DNA of 64,000 bases. It comes from Hymenobacter sp. DG25B (GTDB lineage Bacteria; Bacteroidota; Bacteroidia; Cytophagales; Hymenobacteraceae). The position numbers and the translations under genes are program-made. The stretch covers positions 3,224,001 through 3,288,000 of the forward strand of contig NZ_CP010054.1 of assembly GCF_000801315.1 (NCBI RefSeq), read 5' to 3'. Below the pieces are notes generated by a model. The model was not told the origin of the DNA, ran no database searches, and was given only the letters and a program-made list of their open reading frames with translations. Shown one piece after another: positions 1 through 9,403 of the stretch (position 1 is the first letter of the stretch; each line of letters opens with the position of its first letter).

Positions 1-2244
1 GAGGTCGATAGCCATACCCCAGTGGTGGTTCTTGTATTCGTAGTCCTGCCACAGAGATACTTTGGCGGGCGCTTCCAAACCATCGGGAGTCGAAATCTTC
101 TCGTATTCGGTAACCTCGCGGGGGTTTTCGATATACTGCTTCAGCGTAGACTCCTGCACCACCGACTTACGGTCCATGATGGTGTGGTGCGTCTGCGTCT
201 GGGCAATTGGTGACTTAGCACCAGTATTTTCCAGCGTTACGTTGTTGGCATAGATAACAGCGCCATTGCGCATCGTAGCCATGGGGTACACGTTGGCACC
301 CACGTTGTTGCCTACTTTGCCCGCCAACTGGCGGCCATAGCCCAGAGCAATGCTCACGGAACCGGCAGCCTGGCCGGGCTGAATCAGCACGGGCAACTCT
401 ACGGATTTACCATTCGCCGTCACCTTCAGTACGTCGCCCTGCTCCCACTTCTGGGCCACGGCCATAGCACGCGGCACGGCTACGTAGTTGCCCCAGGTAG
501 CTTTCGATACCGGGTCGGGCAGTTCCTGCAGCCAGGGGTTGTTGGCTTCGGAGCCGTTGCCGATACCTACTTTCTCGTAGATAGCCAGTTCAACGCCCGA
601 GCCCTTAGGAGCGGAGTTGATAGCTGAAACAGCTTCGCTCACACCCATGGCGGGTGCTACCGGAGCAGCCGGTGCAGCCGAAGCCGTACCCAGCGCCACA
701 CCATCGTGCACGGCCTTATCCCAGCCTTTCTGGAAGTTGCCGCCCAGCAGACCTTTCCACTGGTTGCGGAGGAAGTTGTAGTAGCTGGAAGGATTGCCGG
801 CCCAGGTCAGCAGCGAATCCTGTGCCTGACGGGTAGCAAACAGCGGCGAAATAGCGGGCTGAGCCAGGCTCAGGAAGCCGCGCTTAGGCTCGTAGTCATT
901 CCACGACTCCAGATAGTGATGATCCGGAACCGAGTAAGTGCACAGCGAACCAGTCTCGTCGAGACGGTCGTTGAGAGAGATGGTGAGCTTTACGTTGGGC
1001 AGAGCAGCCTTCACCACGTCACCCATCGGGTGGTCGTACACCGGGTTGGCGTTGTAGAAAATCACCGCGCCTACGGAACCGGCTTTCAGCTCATTCACCA
1101 GACGCGTCATGCGGGCGTCGTCGCCCTGACGGATCATGGAAGGGTTAGCCAGGTCAACGGCCGTAGAGCCGAGGCTGCTGTTGATGGCAGCTACCAGCGT
1201 CTGAATTGCCGGGTCGTTGGAGCCGGACACCACGAGGCCACGGCCACGGGCAGCTTTCAGCTCAGCGGCAGCTTTCTTCAACTGAGCGTTGTTGTACGAG
1301 GAGCCGGCGCCACCGCCTACTACTTCGTTATACAGCGCCAGGGTAGCAGCACCCAGTTCTGAGGGCTTCAACGGCACGCGTACGTCGGCGTTGGAACCCG
1401 TCAGCGACAGTGCTGACTCGAACTGGAAGTGGCGCGACATGGTCTTCTTGTCGCTGGATACTTTGCGGTTGGAGACGTACTGACGGGCAAACTCCACCGG
1501 CGAGAGCCAGGTACCGAGGAAATCGGCGCCCAGGCTTACAATCACGTCGGCTTTGCCGAAGTCATAAGCGGGAACTACGCCACCATTGGCGCGCAGCAGG
1601 CCCGATGCCGAGTTGGCATCGTACATCACGTGCTCCGTGCTGGGGTAGCGCGAAGCAAACTCAGCAATTACCTTTTTGGTAGAAGGGCTGATAATGGTAG
1701 GCGACACAATGGCAATTTTGCCCGTGGTAGCCGCCAGCGCAGCCCGGATTTCCTGGTCTACGCGGTCCTTCTCAGCTCTCTGGCCTTTGATGGCGAAGTG
1801 CTGCAGGCGGCCACCATCGTAGAGGCTCAGCACCGAGGCTTGCGCCCGGGCCGACAGGCCACCACGCGTGATAGGCGACTCCGGGTTGCCTTCCAGTTTG
1901 ATTGGACGGCCCTCGCGGGTTTTCACCAGCACACTGTTATAATCCTGACCCGTGAAATAGGTAGAGGCGTAGAAGTTGGCAATGCCCGGATCTACTTCCT
2001 GCGGCTTATTCAGATAAGGAATGGCTTTGCGGACCGGCGTTTCGCAGCTGGCCAGGGTGGCCGCGGCAATGCCGAAGCCCATCAGCTTGAGGAAGTCGCG
2101 GCGCGGGGCAACCGTGGCGTCGGAAGAGCCAAAGGATTCCTTCACCGGCAGATAATCTGCAAACTCCGAGAAGGCATCCTTCACGAATTCCGGCGAATTC
2201 TCCAGTTCCTCAATTCCCTTCCAGTACTTAGGCGACTCTTGCAT
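1..2244 (-). CDS. actB: ActB, alternative complex III molybdopterin/Fe-S-type subunit (partial, C-terminus off the left edge)
   Basis: The reading frame is open from the ATG at 2244 to the window edge (748 codons). Residues 48-49 are a twin-arginine pair in an internal Tat-type motif (RRDFLKLMGF), followed by a hydrophobic stretch ending LASC at Cys67. This internal 'TAT-variant' signal is typical of the ActB subunit. The body resembles a molybdopterin oxidoreductase fold; in the family this domain has lost its cofactor and is followed by a ferredoxin-like 3Fe-4S/4Fe-4S domain, which would lie outside the window. Alternative complex III oxidises menaquinol and passes electrons to cytochrome c or the terminal oxidase in the inner membrane. 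It lies 103 bp downstream of actA on the same strand, in the usual act operon order. The identification is from gene order and the Tat/lipobox start as much as from the body sequence. Confidence 0.88.
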   Translation of the reverse strand, partial: MQESPKYWKGIEELENSPEFVKDAFSEFADYLPVKESFGSSDATVAPRRDFLKLMGFGIAAATLASCETPVRKAIPYLNKPQEVDPGIANFYASTYFTGQDYNSVLVKTREGRPIKLEGNPESPITRGGLSARAQASVLSLYDGGRLQHFAIKGQRAEKDRVDQEIRAALAATTGKIAIVSPTIISPSTKKVIAEFASRYPSTEHVMYDANSASGLLRANGGVVPAYDFGKADVIVSLGADFLGTWLSPVEFARQYVSNRKVSSDKKTMSRHFQFESALSLTGSNADVRVPLKPSELGAATLALYNEVVGGGAGSSYNNAQLKKAAAELKAARGRGLVVSGSNDPAIQTLVAAINSSLGSTAVDLANPSMIRQGDDARMTRLVNELKAGSVGAVIFYNANPVYDHPMGDVVKAALPNVKLTISLNDRLDETGSLCTYSVPDHHYLESWNDYEPKRGFLSLAQPAISPLFATRQAQDSLLTWAGNPSSYYNFLRNQWKGLLGGNFQKGWDKAVHDGVALGTASAAPAAPVAPAMGVSEAVSAINSAPKGSGVELAIYEKVGIGNGSEANNPWLQELPDPVSKATWGNYVAVPRAMAVAQKWEQGDVLKVTANGKSVELPVLIQPGQAAGSVSIALGYGRQLAGKVGNNVGANVYPMATMRNGAVIYANNVTLENTGAKSPIAQTQTHHTIMDRKSVVQESTLKQYIENPREVTEYEKISTPDGLEAPAKVSLWQDYEYKNHHWGMAIDL

Positions 2245-2304
2245 CGTGTGGGGTATTGTGGTATTCGGTATTGGGGTTGGGTATTGGCTATTTGGGAGCA
2301 GAAA

Positions 2305-2330
2305 GGGTTTCAGATCAAAACCTGAAACCC
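2305..2330 (-). promoter_or_regulatory. Hairpin in the actA-actB intergenic gap
   Basis: GGGTTTCAG (2305-2313) and CTGAAACCC (2322-2330) form a perfect 9-bp stem with an 8-nt loop. It lies between the actA stop and the actB start, with no T-run. It could be an RNA processing or stability element that sets subunit ratios within the operon; that role is inference. A short GTATTGG-like tandem pattern follows at about 2250-2290. Confidence 0.45.
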
Positions 2331-2347
2331 ATTCCCCAAAACCTTTC

Positions 2348-3691
2348 TTAGTAGTGGCACTTCGAACACTCCGTGCCGCCGTTGGACGACACCGTGAACG
2401 GCACAGCGCCATTCTCTTTGTCGTGCAGCTTCACGAGGTTATCGTAGTAGGCGTTGCCCTTCGTGTTGAGCGGGGTTTCGCGGTGGCAGTTGATGCACCA
2501 GCCCATGGTCAGAGCCGAGTACTGGTACACCACGTCCATATTCTGGATAGGACCGTGGCAGGTCTGGCACTCAATGCCGCCCACCTGGGTGTGCTGCGAG
2601 TGGTTGAAGTAAGCCAGGTCAGGCAGGTTGTGAATCCGCACCCACTGAATGGGCTGGTTCTTCTGAATTGCCCGGTAGATTTTCTTGATTTCCGGCGACT
2701 CCGTCTTGATCTGCGAGTGGCAGTTCATACAGATGTTAGCCGAAGGAATATTAGCCGACTTGCTCTTGTACACCGAGGTATGGCAGTAGGCGCAGTTGAT
2801 CTGGTGCTGACCAGCGTGCAGCTTGTGCGAGAAGGCAATGGGCTGCGTAGGCTGGTAACCCTGGTTAAGACCGATGGCCATAACACCCTGCACCGACTCA
2901 TATAGTACTACCAGTACAAAAATACCCAGCGCCAGGCCCCGGATCAGTTTAGACTTGTATAGCTGCGACCAGTCGAAGCGTTGTTCCAGCAGCTCCACAT
3001 CCCGACCGTCGAGGTCTTTGCGGCCACGCAGCACATCTTTCATGATGTTGGCAATGATGACCAGCGTTACCACCAGTACAATCAGCACCACTACCAATAC
3101 AATCAGCAGCAGGTCTACGTACTTACCGGCACCGGCTTCGGTACCTGCAGCGGCAGTAGCACCACCAGCAGCACCGTCAGCACCGGCTACTTGCGCTGGC
3201 GCACCACCACCTGCGGGGGCTTTGCTTTCCTCCGCGGTGATGTAGGAAACGATAGAAGTAATTTCAGCATCCGACAGCTGGAAGCTGGGCATCTGCTGCT
3301 TCTGGTACTCGTTGAAGATCTTCACCGCATAGTCGTCGCCGCTGGCCACTACTTTGCTGGAGTTCTTCACCCATGGAATAATCCAGGACATGGGGCGGCG
3401 CTTGGCAATACCTGCCAGGGCCGGGCCCACTACTTTTTCATTAATGGCGTGGCACTGGGCGCAGTTGCCTTTGAAAAGGGCGTCGCCGGCGGCAATTGCA
3501 GCGGCATCACCGGTGGTGGCACCTGCCGCAGCAGCAGGGGCAGCCGCGGCCGTAGCGCCGGGCACCACACCTTCTTTACTCACGGCTGGCGCCGACCCTA
3601 CATCCTGCGCCGAAGCACTGAATAAGGTGACAAACGTCAGTAAGAGAGCAAGAAACAAATGGGGAAGGGAACGAAGTCGGATGCTATCCAT
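2348..3691 (-). CDS. actA: ActA, multihaem cytochrome c subunit of alternative complex III, with an extra N-terminal cytochrome c domain
   Basis: 447 residues with six CXXCH haem c motifs: CAQCH near residue 77, then CAYCH (~299), CMNCH (~320), CQTCH (~374), CINCH (~398) and CSKCH at the C-terminus. Order: signal peptide (1-28, ending SASAQ), Ala-rich linker, a monohaem cytochrome c domain (~61-155, with a QQMPSF methionine as likely sixth ligand), an Ala/Gly linker, hydrophobic segments at ~191-216 and ~250-272, then the pentahaem domain. Pentahaem ActA is the norm, with a separate monohaem ActE; here a monohaem domain is fused at the N-terminus. In alternative complex III this subunit carries electrons from the quinol-oxidising core on the periplasmic side. 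First gene of the act operon, upstream of actB. A TACATTTG promoter core lies about 47 bp upstream of the start. Confidence 0.9.
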   Translation of the reverse strand: MDSIRLRSLPHLFLALLLTFVTLFSASAQDVGSAPAVSKEGVVPGATAAAAPAAAAGATTGDAAAIAAGDALFKGNCAQCHAINEKVVGPALAGIAKRRPMSWIIPWVKNSSKVVASGDDYAVKIFNEYQKQQMPSFQLSDAEITSIVSYITAEESKAPAGGGAPAQVAGADGAAGGATAAAGTEAGAGKYVDLLLIVLVVVLIVLVVTLVIIANIMKDVLRGRKDLDGRDVELLEQRFDWSQLYKSKLIRGLALGIFVLVVLYESVQGVMAIGLNQGYQPTQPIAFSHKLHAGQHQINCAYCHTSVYKSKSANIPSANICMNCHSQIKTESPEIKKIYRAIQKNQPIQWVRIHNLPDLAYFNHSQHTQVGGIECQTCHGPIQNMDVVYQYSALTMGWCINCHRETPLNTKGNAYYDNLVKLHDKENGAVPFTVSSNGGTECSKCHY

Positions 3692-3737
3692 AGCACAGGT
3701 TGACTGGAAAAAGGAAACGCGGGGGGCTTCAAGGCCA

Positions 3738-3768
3738 CAAATGTAGGTCGCGAATGGTTTAGAACAAA
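3738..3768 (-). promoter_or_regulatory. Promoter of actA (Bacteroidota -33/-7 type)
   Basis: Read on the minus strand, TTTG (3768-3765) is followed after 19 nt by TACATTTG (3745-3738), matching the Bacteroidota consensus TTTG-N~19-TAnnTTTG. Transcription would start near 3731, about 40 nt before the actA ATG. Confidence 0.6.
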
Positions 3769-4021
3769 CCTGCGTAGGCTAATTTTCGCCATTTGCAGCT
3801 TGTGTAGAATAGTTCTAAAAAACATTCGCCTGTGCCTCTTCTATATAAGGATGGAAAATGTGCCAGAATCTTCGCCTCCTCATTCCTGACAAACATCATA
3901 GAACCACAGGTACTACTGCCTCTACTACCTCAATGTTTATGGATATCTGATTATCAGCTAATTCTTTCCAGCTCAGAAGGAATAAAACAACTCCTTATAA
4001 TAGGCTTGTGTTGAAAAAGAG

Positions 4022-4029
4022 TATCTTTG
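4022..4029 (+). promoter_or_regulatory. Promoter core (TATCTTTG) of rpsF-rpsR-rplI
   Basis: TATCTTTG matches the -7 consensus TAnnTTTG and lies 42 bp before the rpsF ATG. A clear -33 TTTG at normal spacing is not seen. Confidence 0.5.
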
Positions 4030-4071
4030 CGCCCTCATTAGTTTTTTCACCACAATTTTCACCCCGTCGTA

Positions 4072-4449
4072 ATGGAAGTAAGAAATTACGAGACGGTCTT
4101 CATTCTGACTCCCGTGTTGAACGAGAGCCAGGTGCAAGAGACGGTCGAGAAGTTCACCCAGGTGCTTAAGGAAAATAGCGCCGACATTATCAACCAGGAA
4201 AACTGGGGCCTGCGCAAGCTGGCTTATCCGATTCAGAAGAAAAACACCGGGTATTACTTCCTGGTAGAGTTCACTGGCTCGGGCAACATCGTGGATACGC
4301 TGGAAATTGCGTTCCGTCGTGACGAGCGGGTTATCCGCTTCCTGACCACCGTTCTGGACAAGCACGCTGTAGCTTACAGCGAGCGTCGCCGGAAAGGTGA
4401 GATGAACCAGCAGAAAGCCAAAAAAGAAAACGAAGCCGTAGCCCAGTAA
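4072..4449 (+). CDS. rpsF: 30S ribosomal protein S6
   Basis: 125 residues beginning [16 protein letters not shown], the conserved first strand of S6. It binds 16S rRNA with S18 in the central domain of the small subunit. The length suits the family, with a Lys/Glu-rich tail after the fold. First gene of the rpsF-rpsR-rplI cluster, 4 bp ahead of rpsR. A TATCTTTG promoter core sits upstream and a strong terminator lies after rplI, so the three genes probably form one transcript. Confidence 0.97.
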   Translation: MEVRNYETVFILTPVLNESQVQETVEKFTQVLKENSADIINQENWGLRKLAYPIQKKNTGYYFLVEFTGSGNIVDTLEIAFRRDERVIRFLTTVLDKHAVAYSERRRKGEMNQQKAKKENEAVAQ

Positions 4450-4453
4450 GACC

Positions 4454-4705
4454 ATGAGCCTCGCAAACGAAAGAATCCACAAGCAGGAGCAGCGTACCAA
4501 GTACTGCCGCTTCAAGAAAGCCGGCATTAAGTACGTGGACTACAAAGACCCGAACTTCCTGCTGAAATTTGTGAATGAGCAGGGCCGCATCCTGCCCCGT
4601 CGCATCACCGGCACCAGCCTGAAATTCCAGCGCAAAGTGGCTCAGGCCGTGGCAAAAGCCCGTCACCTGGCCCTCATGCCGTACGTAACTGACTCGCTGA
4701 AATAG
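4454..4705 (+). CDS. rpsR: 30S ribosomal protein S18
   Basis: 83 residues with the S18 core: KYCRFKKAG near the N-terminus, the YVDYKD segment, and the [16 protein letters not shown]-binding helix region. It pairs with S6 on the platform of the 30S subunit. It lies 4 bp after rpsF and 2 bp before rplI, a spacing that suggests translational coupling. Family length is about 75-85 residues, so the gene looks complete. Confidence 0.97.
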   Translation: MSLANERIHKQEQRTKYCRFKKAGIKYVDYKDPNFLLKFVNEQGRILPRRITGTSLKFQRKVAQAVAKARHLALMPYVTDSLK

Positions 4706-4707
4706 AC

Positions 4708-5151
4708 ATGGAAGTAATTCTGAAAGACGACGTTAAGAACCTCGGCTACAAGAACGACATCGTTACTGTAAAGCCCGGTTATGGTCGCAACTACCTGCTG
4801 CCGCAGGGTCTGGCTATTCTGGCCGACAAGACCAACAAGAAAATCGTAGCCGAGAACGTACGCCAGGCAGCCCACAAAGCTGACAAAGTAAAAGGCGACG
4901 CGCAGGCCATTGCCGACAAAATCGGTGCTGTAGTTCTGGATATCCCCGCTAAGGTGGGTGAAAGCGGCAAAATCTTTGGCCGTGTTACCACGCTGCAGTT
5001 GGCTGAGGCCCTGAAAAACAAGGGTATCGACGTTGACCGTAAGCGCATTTCTTTTGACCAGGAGCCATCCGTAGCCGGTGAGTACACCGCTACCATCAAC
5101 CTGCACAAAGAAGTGAAGCACCAGGTTCGCTTCAACGTAGTAGCTGAGTAA
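4708..5151 (+). CDS. rplI: 50S ribosomal protein L9
   Basis: 147 residues starting MEVILKDDVKNLGYKND, with the GYGRNYLLPQG N-terminal domain motif that defines L9. A long connecting helix (residues ~40-75) and the C-terminal rRNA-binding domain follow. L9 binds 23S rRNA near the base of the L1 stalk and affects reading-frame maintenance. Last gene of the rpsF-rpsR-rplI cluster, followed within 20 bp by an intrinsic terminator. Confidence 0.97.
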   Translation: MEVILKDDVKNLGYKNDIVTVKPGYGRNYLLPQGLAILADKTNKKIVAENVRQAAHKADKVKGDAQAIADKIGAVVLDIPAKVGESGKIFGRVTTLQLAEALKNKGIDVDRKRISFDQEPSVAGEYTATINLHKEVKHQVRFNVVAE

Positions 5152-5163
5152 GCACTTCGTTTT

Positions 5164-5203
5164 GAAAAAAGCCCGTCCGCTACTGTGGACGGGCTTTTTT
5201 TAT
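5164..5203 (+). terminator. Intrinsic terminator after rplI
   Basis: GCCCGTCC (5171-5178), loop GCTACTGT, GGACGGGC (5187-5194), then a run of seven T. An A-run precedes the stem, so it may also work in the other direction. Confidence 0.9.
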
Positions 5204-5252
5204 TACATACAACCAATAGCGCAGCCAGTAGGTAGGAAGTGAGACGGGCTGT

Positions 5253-5260
5253 TACCTTTG
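5253..5260 (+). promoter_or_regulatory. Promoter core (TACCTTTG) of the GSCFA gene
   Basis: TACCTTTG matches TAnnTTTG. Transcription from about 5267 would give a leader of about 120 nt before the ATG at 5390. In the leader, CCTGCTTG (5323-5330) and CAAGCAGG (5337-5344) form a perfect 8-bp stem with a 6-nt loop. Confidence 0.5.
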
Positions 5261-5389
5261 TACAGGCCCAAACAACTTTATCTTTCTGTTTCGGTCGTAT
5301 CTTTTGGCTGGCCCCAGTGCTGCCTGCTTGTAATGGCAAGCAGGGGCCCGTCCTTTATCCGCGGCCCATCTTGGGTCGAACTTATTCTG

Positions 5390-7309
5390 ATGTTCCGTAC
5401 TGAACTCCCGCTTACGCCTCATCCTCAGCAACTGCCCCTTTCGGCGCGGGTATTAACCATAGGTTCCTGTTTTTCGGAAACCATTGGCAGCCGCCTCACC
5501 GATTTTAAAGTATCTACGCTGGTTAACCCCTTCGGCACGGTGTTCAACCCCGTAGTAGCGTGTCAGCTGCTGCGCGCGGCCGCCGGCGAGGATATGGACT
5601 GGCAGCAGCATTTGGTGGAGGCCCGCGGCCGCTGGCAGAGCTACGACCTGCATGCCTCCATTGGGGCGGCTTCGCCGGTAGTGCTGCTGCAGCAAATACA
5701 AGACGTAGTGCAACGCACCGGCGCCTTTCTGGCCCAGGCTGATGTGGTGATGCTGACGCTGGGCACGGCCTTTACTTACCGCCTGAAAGAAACCCAGGAG
5801 CTGGTTAATAACTGCCACAAGCTGCCGGCGGAGCGCTTTGAGAAGGAAATGCTCACGCCGGATGAGATTATAAATGCGGTAGCCGAAACGCATGCCTACC
5901 TGCGGCGCAAGAACCCTAAGCTGCGGTTTGTACTCACCGTAAGCCCGGTGCGCCACCTGAAGGATACGCTCCCGCTGAACTCGGTCAGCAAATCGGTGCT
6001 GCGCGTGGCCTGCCACTACCTGAGTGAGTTGCTACCCGATGTGAGCTATTTCCCGGCCTACGAGCTGCTGCTGGATGATTTGCGCGACTACCGGTTCTAC
6101 GCTTCCGATATGCTCCATCCGTCGGCTGTGGCCGAGGACTATATCTGGGAGAAGTTTAGCCGCACGTATTTCGATGCCAACTTCGGCCGGTTTAAGAAAG
6201 AGTGGGAATCGGTGCGGCAGGCCCTGGCCCACCGCCCGCTGTACGAAGGCTCGCCGGAGCACCGGCATTTCCTGGAAACTACCCTGGAGCGTATGCAGCG
6301 CCTGGGCAGCCAGGTAGATCTGCGCGCCGAAATCCGCCAGCTACACAAGCAGATTGTCCAGTTGCCTCCGCCGCCAAAGATTCAGCCCCTGCCCGAGCCC
6401 GAAGTGGAGGATGATGAGGAGCGCATTGATGTGGGCGGCGAAGCTGAGGTAGTTAGCCTGGCTCCGGTAGAAGAGCCCCGCCAGCCGGCTGAGGAAGTTG
6501 TTAGCAGCGCAGCCGCAATGCCCGTTGCCACCGAGGCAGCTACGCCGGAAGTACCATTCAAAAAGAAGCGCCGTACTCGTGGCGGCGCCAAGCGCAACAA
6601 AAACAAGAAAGCTGCCCAGCTGGCGGCCCTGGCCGCGCCGGCCGAAGCTGTTATCAGTGAAACCCCAGAGCCCGTTGCGGAAGTACCGGAGCCTACTGCT
6701 CCCTCTGCTCCTACCCCGGCACCACACCCGGCCCTGCCGCCGGCCGTAGCCAAAGCAGCGGCCATGTACGAGGCCTCCCGCAAGGCAGCGGCGCAGGAAG
6801 CTATACCAGCTGTATTAGCCGCCCCTGGACCCGGAGAAGTGCCGCCGGTAGAAGAGCAATTGGTGCCGGCAGAGCCTACCCCGGCGACAAACAAACGCCC
6901 GGCCCGGCGTACGGCCAGCCAGGTACGGGCCTCGGCCAACCGCAAGCCTCGCCGCCCGGCTAAAAGCACCACCAGCCCGGAACAGCCTATAGAGGCTGCT
7001 GCGCCGGCAACTCCTGCGCCCCCGGTTGAGGCAGCCCCGGTAGCGCCATTCATTGCTTCTCCTGCTCCCGAACCGGCACCGGTTCAGGCTGCTTCTGAAG
7101 TACCGGCCAAGCCGAAAGCCAGACGACCGGCCCGCCGCGCAACACCTGCTAAAGAAAAGAAGGCTCTGCCACCACCGCCAAAACCTAAAGCGGTGGCTGC
7201 GCCCTCTCCACCGGCCTCCGATTCGGGAGAACCTGCCGCCCCTAAAAAGCGCGGCCGGCCACCCCGAAAAAAGCCGGTCAGCCCGGACGAAGCCCCTCAG
7301 AATTCGTAA
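5390..7309 (+). CDS. GSCFA-domain protein with a long Pro/Ala/Lys-rich tail ending in an AT-hook
   Basis: 639 residues from the ATG at 5390, chosen because family members begin M-FRTELPL; an in-frame ATG at 5333 would add 19 residues. Residues ~1-315 form the GSCFA domain (SGNH/GDSL-like, named after a conserved Gly-Ser-Cys-Phe-Ala motif, here GSCFSETIG), with NPFGTVFNP and VSPVRHL downstream. The substrate of this family is not established. After residue ~330 the protein becomes a 300-residue low-complexity tail rich in Pro, Ala and Val with basic clusters (KKKRRTRGG, RRPARRATP). It ends with KKRGRPPRKKP, which contains the GRP core of an AT-hook. The tail probably evolves quickly; DNA binding is inference. 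No signal peptide is seen. The gene is followed by its own terminator. Confidence 0.85.
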   Translation: MFRTELPLTPHPQQLPLSARVLTIGSCFSETIGSRLTDFKVSTLVNPFGTVFNPVVACQLLRAAAGEDMDWQQHLVEARGRWQSYDLHASIGAASPVVLLQQIQDVVQRTGAFLAQADVVMLTLGTAFTYRLKETQELVNNCHKLPAERFEKEMLTPDEIINAVAETHAYLRRKNPKLRFVLTVSPVRHLKDTLPLNSVSKSVLRVACHYLSELLPDVSYFPAYELLLDDLRDYRFYASDMLHPSAVAEDYIWEKFSRTYFDANFGRFKKEWESVRQALAHRPLYEGSPEHRHFLETTLERMQRLGSQVDLRAEIRQLHKQIVQLPPPPKIQPLPEPEVEDDEERIDVGGEAEVVSLAPVEEPRQPAEEVVSSAAAMPVATEAATPEVPFKKKRRTRGGAKRNKNKKAAQLAALAAPAEAVISETPEPVAEVPEPTAPSAPTPAPHPALPPAVAKAAAMYEASRKAAAQEAIPAVLAAPGPGEVPPVEEQLVPAEPTPATNKRPARRTASQVRASANRKPRRPAKSTTSPEQPIEAAAPATPAPPVEAAPVAPFIASPAPEPAPVQAASEVPAKPKARRPARRATPAKEKKALPPPPKPKAVAAPSPPASDSGEPAAPKKRGRPPRKKPVSPDEAPQNS

Positions 7310-7313
7310 ATGC

Positions 7314-7345
7314 AAAACCCGGCCCCCTTCCAGCCGGGTTTTGTT
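7314..7345 (+). terminator. Intrinsic terminator after the GSCFA gene
   Basis: AAACCCGGC (7315-7323) pairs with GCCGGGTTT (7333-7341), followed by TTGTT. It sits between the GSCFA stop and the next start 60 bp away. Confidence 0.75.
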
Positions 7346-7369
7346 ATTCTTACCTATTTCCCTTACGCT

Positions 7370-9403
7370 ATGAACTCGGCTAATCCCACCCATACTAACC
7401 GCCTGGCCCAGGAATCGAGCCCCTATTTGCTGCAGCATGCTCACAACCCGGTAAACTGGTACCCGTGGGGTGAGGAAGCCCTCACCAGGGCCCGCACGGA
7501 ACAAAAGCCCATCATTGTAAGCATAGGGTACGCGGCCTGCCACTGGTGCCACGTCATGGAGCGGGAGTCGTTTGAGAATGCGCGCATTGCGGAGGTGATG
7601 AACCAGCATTTTGTGTGCATTAAGGTAGACCGGGAAGAGCGCCCCGATGTGGACCAGGTATATATGGATGCCCTACACACCATGGGGCTGCAGGGCGGCT
7701 GGCCCTTAAATGTGTTTCTCAACCCCGAAGCCAAGCCCTTTTACGGCGGCACCTATTTCCCGCCCCGCAACTGGACGCAGCTGCTGGAAAGCATCGGGCA
7801 GGCTTATAAAAGCGACCAGCGCAAGGAGCTGGACGCCTCCGCCGAGCAGTTTGCGCAGGTGCTGCAAGCCAGCGACCTGGACAAATACCGCATTCCGCAA
7901 GCTGCCGAAGGCTTATCCGATGAGCAGTTTAAGCTGCTGGTGTATAACCTGGCGAAGAACTTCGACCGGGAGCGGGGCGGCATGAACCGCGCCCCCAAGT
8001 TTCCCATGCCCAGCATCTGGCGCTTTCTGCTGCGCACCCACCAGCTCACCGGCAGCCAAGCCGTGCTGGACCAAACCCTGCTCACGCTCCGGGAACTGGC
8101 CTGGGGCGGCATCTACGACCAGGCTGGCGGCGGTTTTGCCCGCTATTCCGTGGATGCCGAATGGCTGGTGCCCCACTTCGAGAAGATGCTCTATGATAAC
8201 GGGCAGCTGGTGAGCCTTTACGCCGAAGCCTACCAGGTAACACAGGACGTGCTTTTTCGGGAGGTAGTGTACGATACCATCCACTTCGTGCAACGGGAGC
8301 TGATGAGCCCGGAAGGCGGCTTCTACTCCTCGCTTGATGCTGATAGCGAAGGCGAAGAAGGCAAGTTCTACGTCTTCACCAAAGACGAGCTGCGCGAAAT
8401 TCTGGGCGACGAAGAACCCTTGGCTTCGGATTACTACAACTGCACGGCCCTCGGCAACTGGGAACACGGCCGCAATATTCTGCACCGCCGCCAGTCCGAC
8501 GCCGAATTTGCCCAGGCCCACCAGCTCACGCCGGGCGTGCTGGCTGATATGGTGCGGGGCTGGAAGCAGAAGCTGATGGCCGTGCGCGAAACGCGCATCC
8601 GTCCCGGGCTAGACGATAAAATCCTGACCGGCTGGAATGCTTTGATGCTGCAGGGGCTGATAGATGCCTACCGGGCCTTTGGGGAAACTGAGTTTCTGGG
8701 CCTGGCGCTCCGCAACGCGCAGTTCATTCAGCAAAACCTCCGCCATGGTGCCGGGCTGTTCCGCAACTACAAAAATGGCCGGGCTACTATCAGTGCGTTT
8801 CTGGAAGATTATGCTCTTGTCATCAAGGCCTTCATCAGCCTTTACGAAGCAACCTTTGATGAAAGCTGGCTGCGCGAAGCGGAACAGCTCACGGAATACA
8901 CGCTGACCAACTTCTTCGACCCTACTGAAGAGCAGTTTTTCTATACCGATGCCACCGGCGAAGCGCTTATTGCCCGCAAAAAGGAGCTATTTGACAATGT
9001 AATTCCCGCCTCCAACTCCCTGATGGCCCACAACCTGCACCGGCTGGGCCTGCACCTGGACAATGCCCGCTACACGGAGCTGGCCGCTGCCATGCTGCGC
9101 CGGGTGCAGGATCTGGTAGTGCGGGAGCCACAACATCTCACCAATTGGGCCTCCCTCTATGCCGCGCTGCTGCGGCCTACGGCCGAGCTGGTGGTGGTGG
9201 GCCCGGAGGCCGAAGTACGTCGGCAGGAACTCAGCCGGCACTATTTACCCAATGCCGTGCTGGCTGGCGCCAAGCATTCCAGTTCGCTGCCGCTGCTGCA
9301 GGGCCGTACGGCGCGAAATGGCGAAACCACGCTGTATTTGTGCTTTAATCGCGCCTGCCAGCTGCCGGTACACACCGTAGCCGAGTTGCTGGCCCAGCTG
9401 TAA
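7370..9403 (+). CDS. DUF255 thioredoxin-domain protein (YyaL/spermatogenesis-associated protein 20 family)
   Basis: 677 residues from the ATG at 7370. The N-terminus carries the family signature: [19 protein letters not shown], then a thioredoxin-like domain with CHWCHVM in place of CGPC. The rest is an (alpha/alpha)6 barrel-like region similar to N-acylglucosamine 2-epimerases and cellobiose epimerases ([32 protein letters not shown]). The family is widespread; a role in redox or carbohydrate chemistry has been proposed but not settled. Length is typical (about 670-700). No signal peptide, so probably cytoplasmic. An ATG is chosen because the upstream terminator occupies the 5' part of the open frame. 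Confidence 0.88.
   Translation: MNSANPTHTNRLAQESSPYLLQHAHNPVNWYPWGEEALTRARTEQKPIIVSIGYAACHWCHVMERESFENARIAEVMNQHFVCIKVDREERPDVDQVYMDALHTMGLQGGWPLNVFLNPEAKPFYGGTYFPPRNWTQLLESIGQAYKSDQRKELDASAEQFAQVLQASDLDKYRIPQAAEGLSDEQFKLLVYNLAKNFDRERGGMNRAPKFPMPSIWRFLLRTHQLTGSQAVLDQTLLTLRELAWGGIYDQAGGGFARYSVDAEWLVPHFEKMLYDNGQLVSLYAEAYQVTQDVLFREVVYDTIHFVQRELMSPEGGFYSSLDADSEGEEGKFYVFTKDELREILGDEEPLASDYYNCTALGNWEHGRNILHRRQSDAEFAQAHQLTPGVLADMVRGWKQKLMAVRETRIRPGLDDKILTGWNALMLQGLIDAYRAFGETEFLGLALRNAQFIQQNLRHGAGLFRNYKNGRATISAFLEDYALVIKAFISLYEATFDESWLREAEQLTEYTLTNFFDPTEEQFFYTDATGEALIARKKELFDNVIPASNSLMAHNLHRLGLHLDNARYTELAAAMLRRVQDLVVREPQHLTNWASLYAALLRPTAELVVVGPEAEVRRQELSRHYLPNAVLAGAKHSSSLPLLQGRTARNGETTLYLCFNRACQLPVHTVAELLAQL

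Larger units (their letters stand above)
3692..4071. other. Divergent intergenic region between actA and rpsF
   Basis: 380 bp without a credible gene. It holds the actA promoter on the minus strand (3738-3768) and the rpsF promoter core (4022-4029). The middle part is AT-richer than the flanking genes. A 60-codon ORF at 3832-4014 on the plus strand has no recognisable features and I do not call it. Confidence 0.7.

Noticed and set aside
3832..4014. A 60-codon ORF upstream of rpsF
   Set aside because: No conserved features, and it overlaps the promoter region of rpsF.
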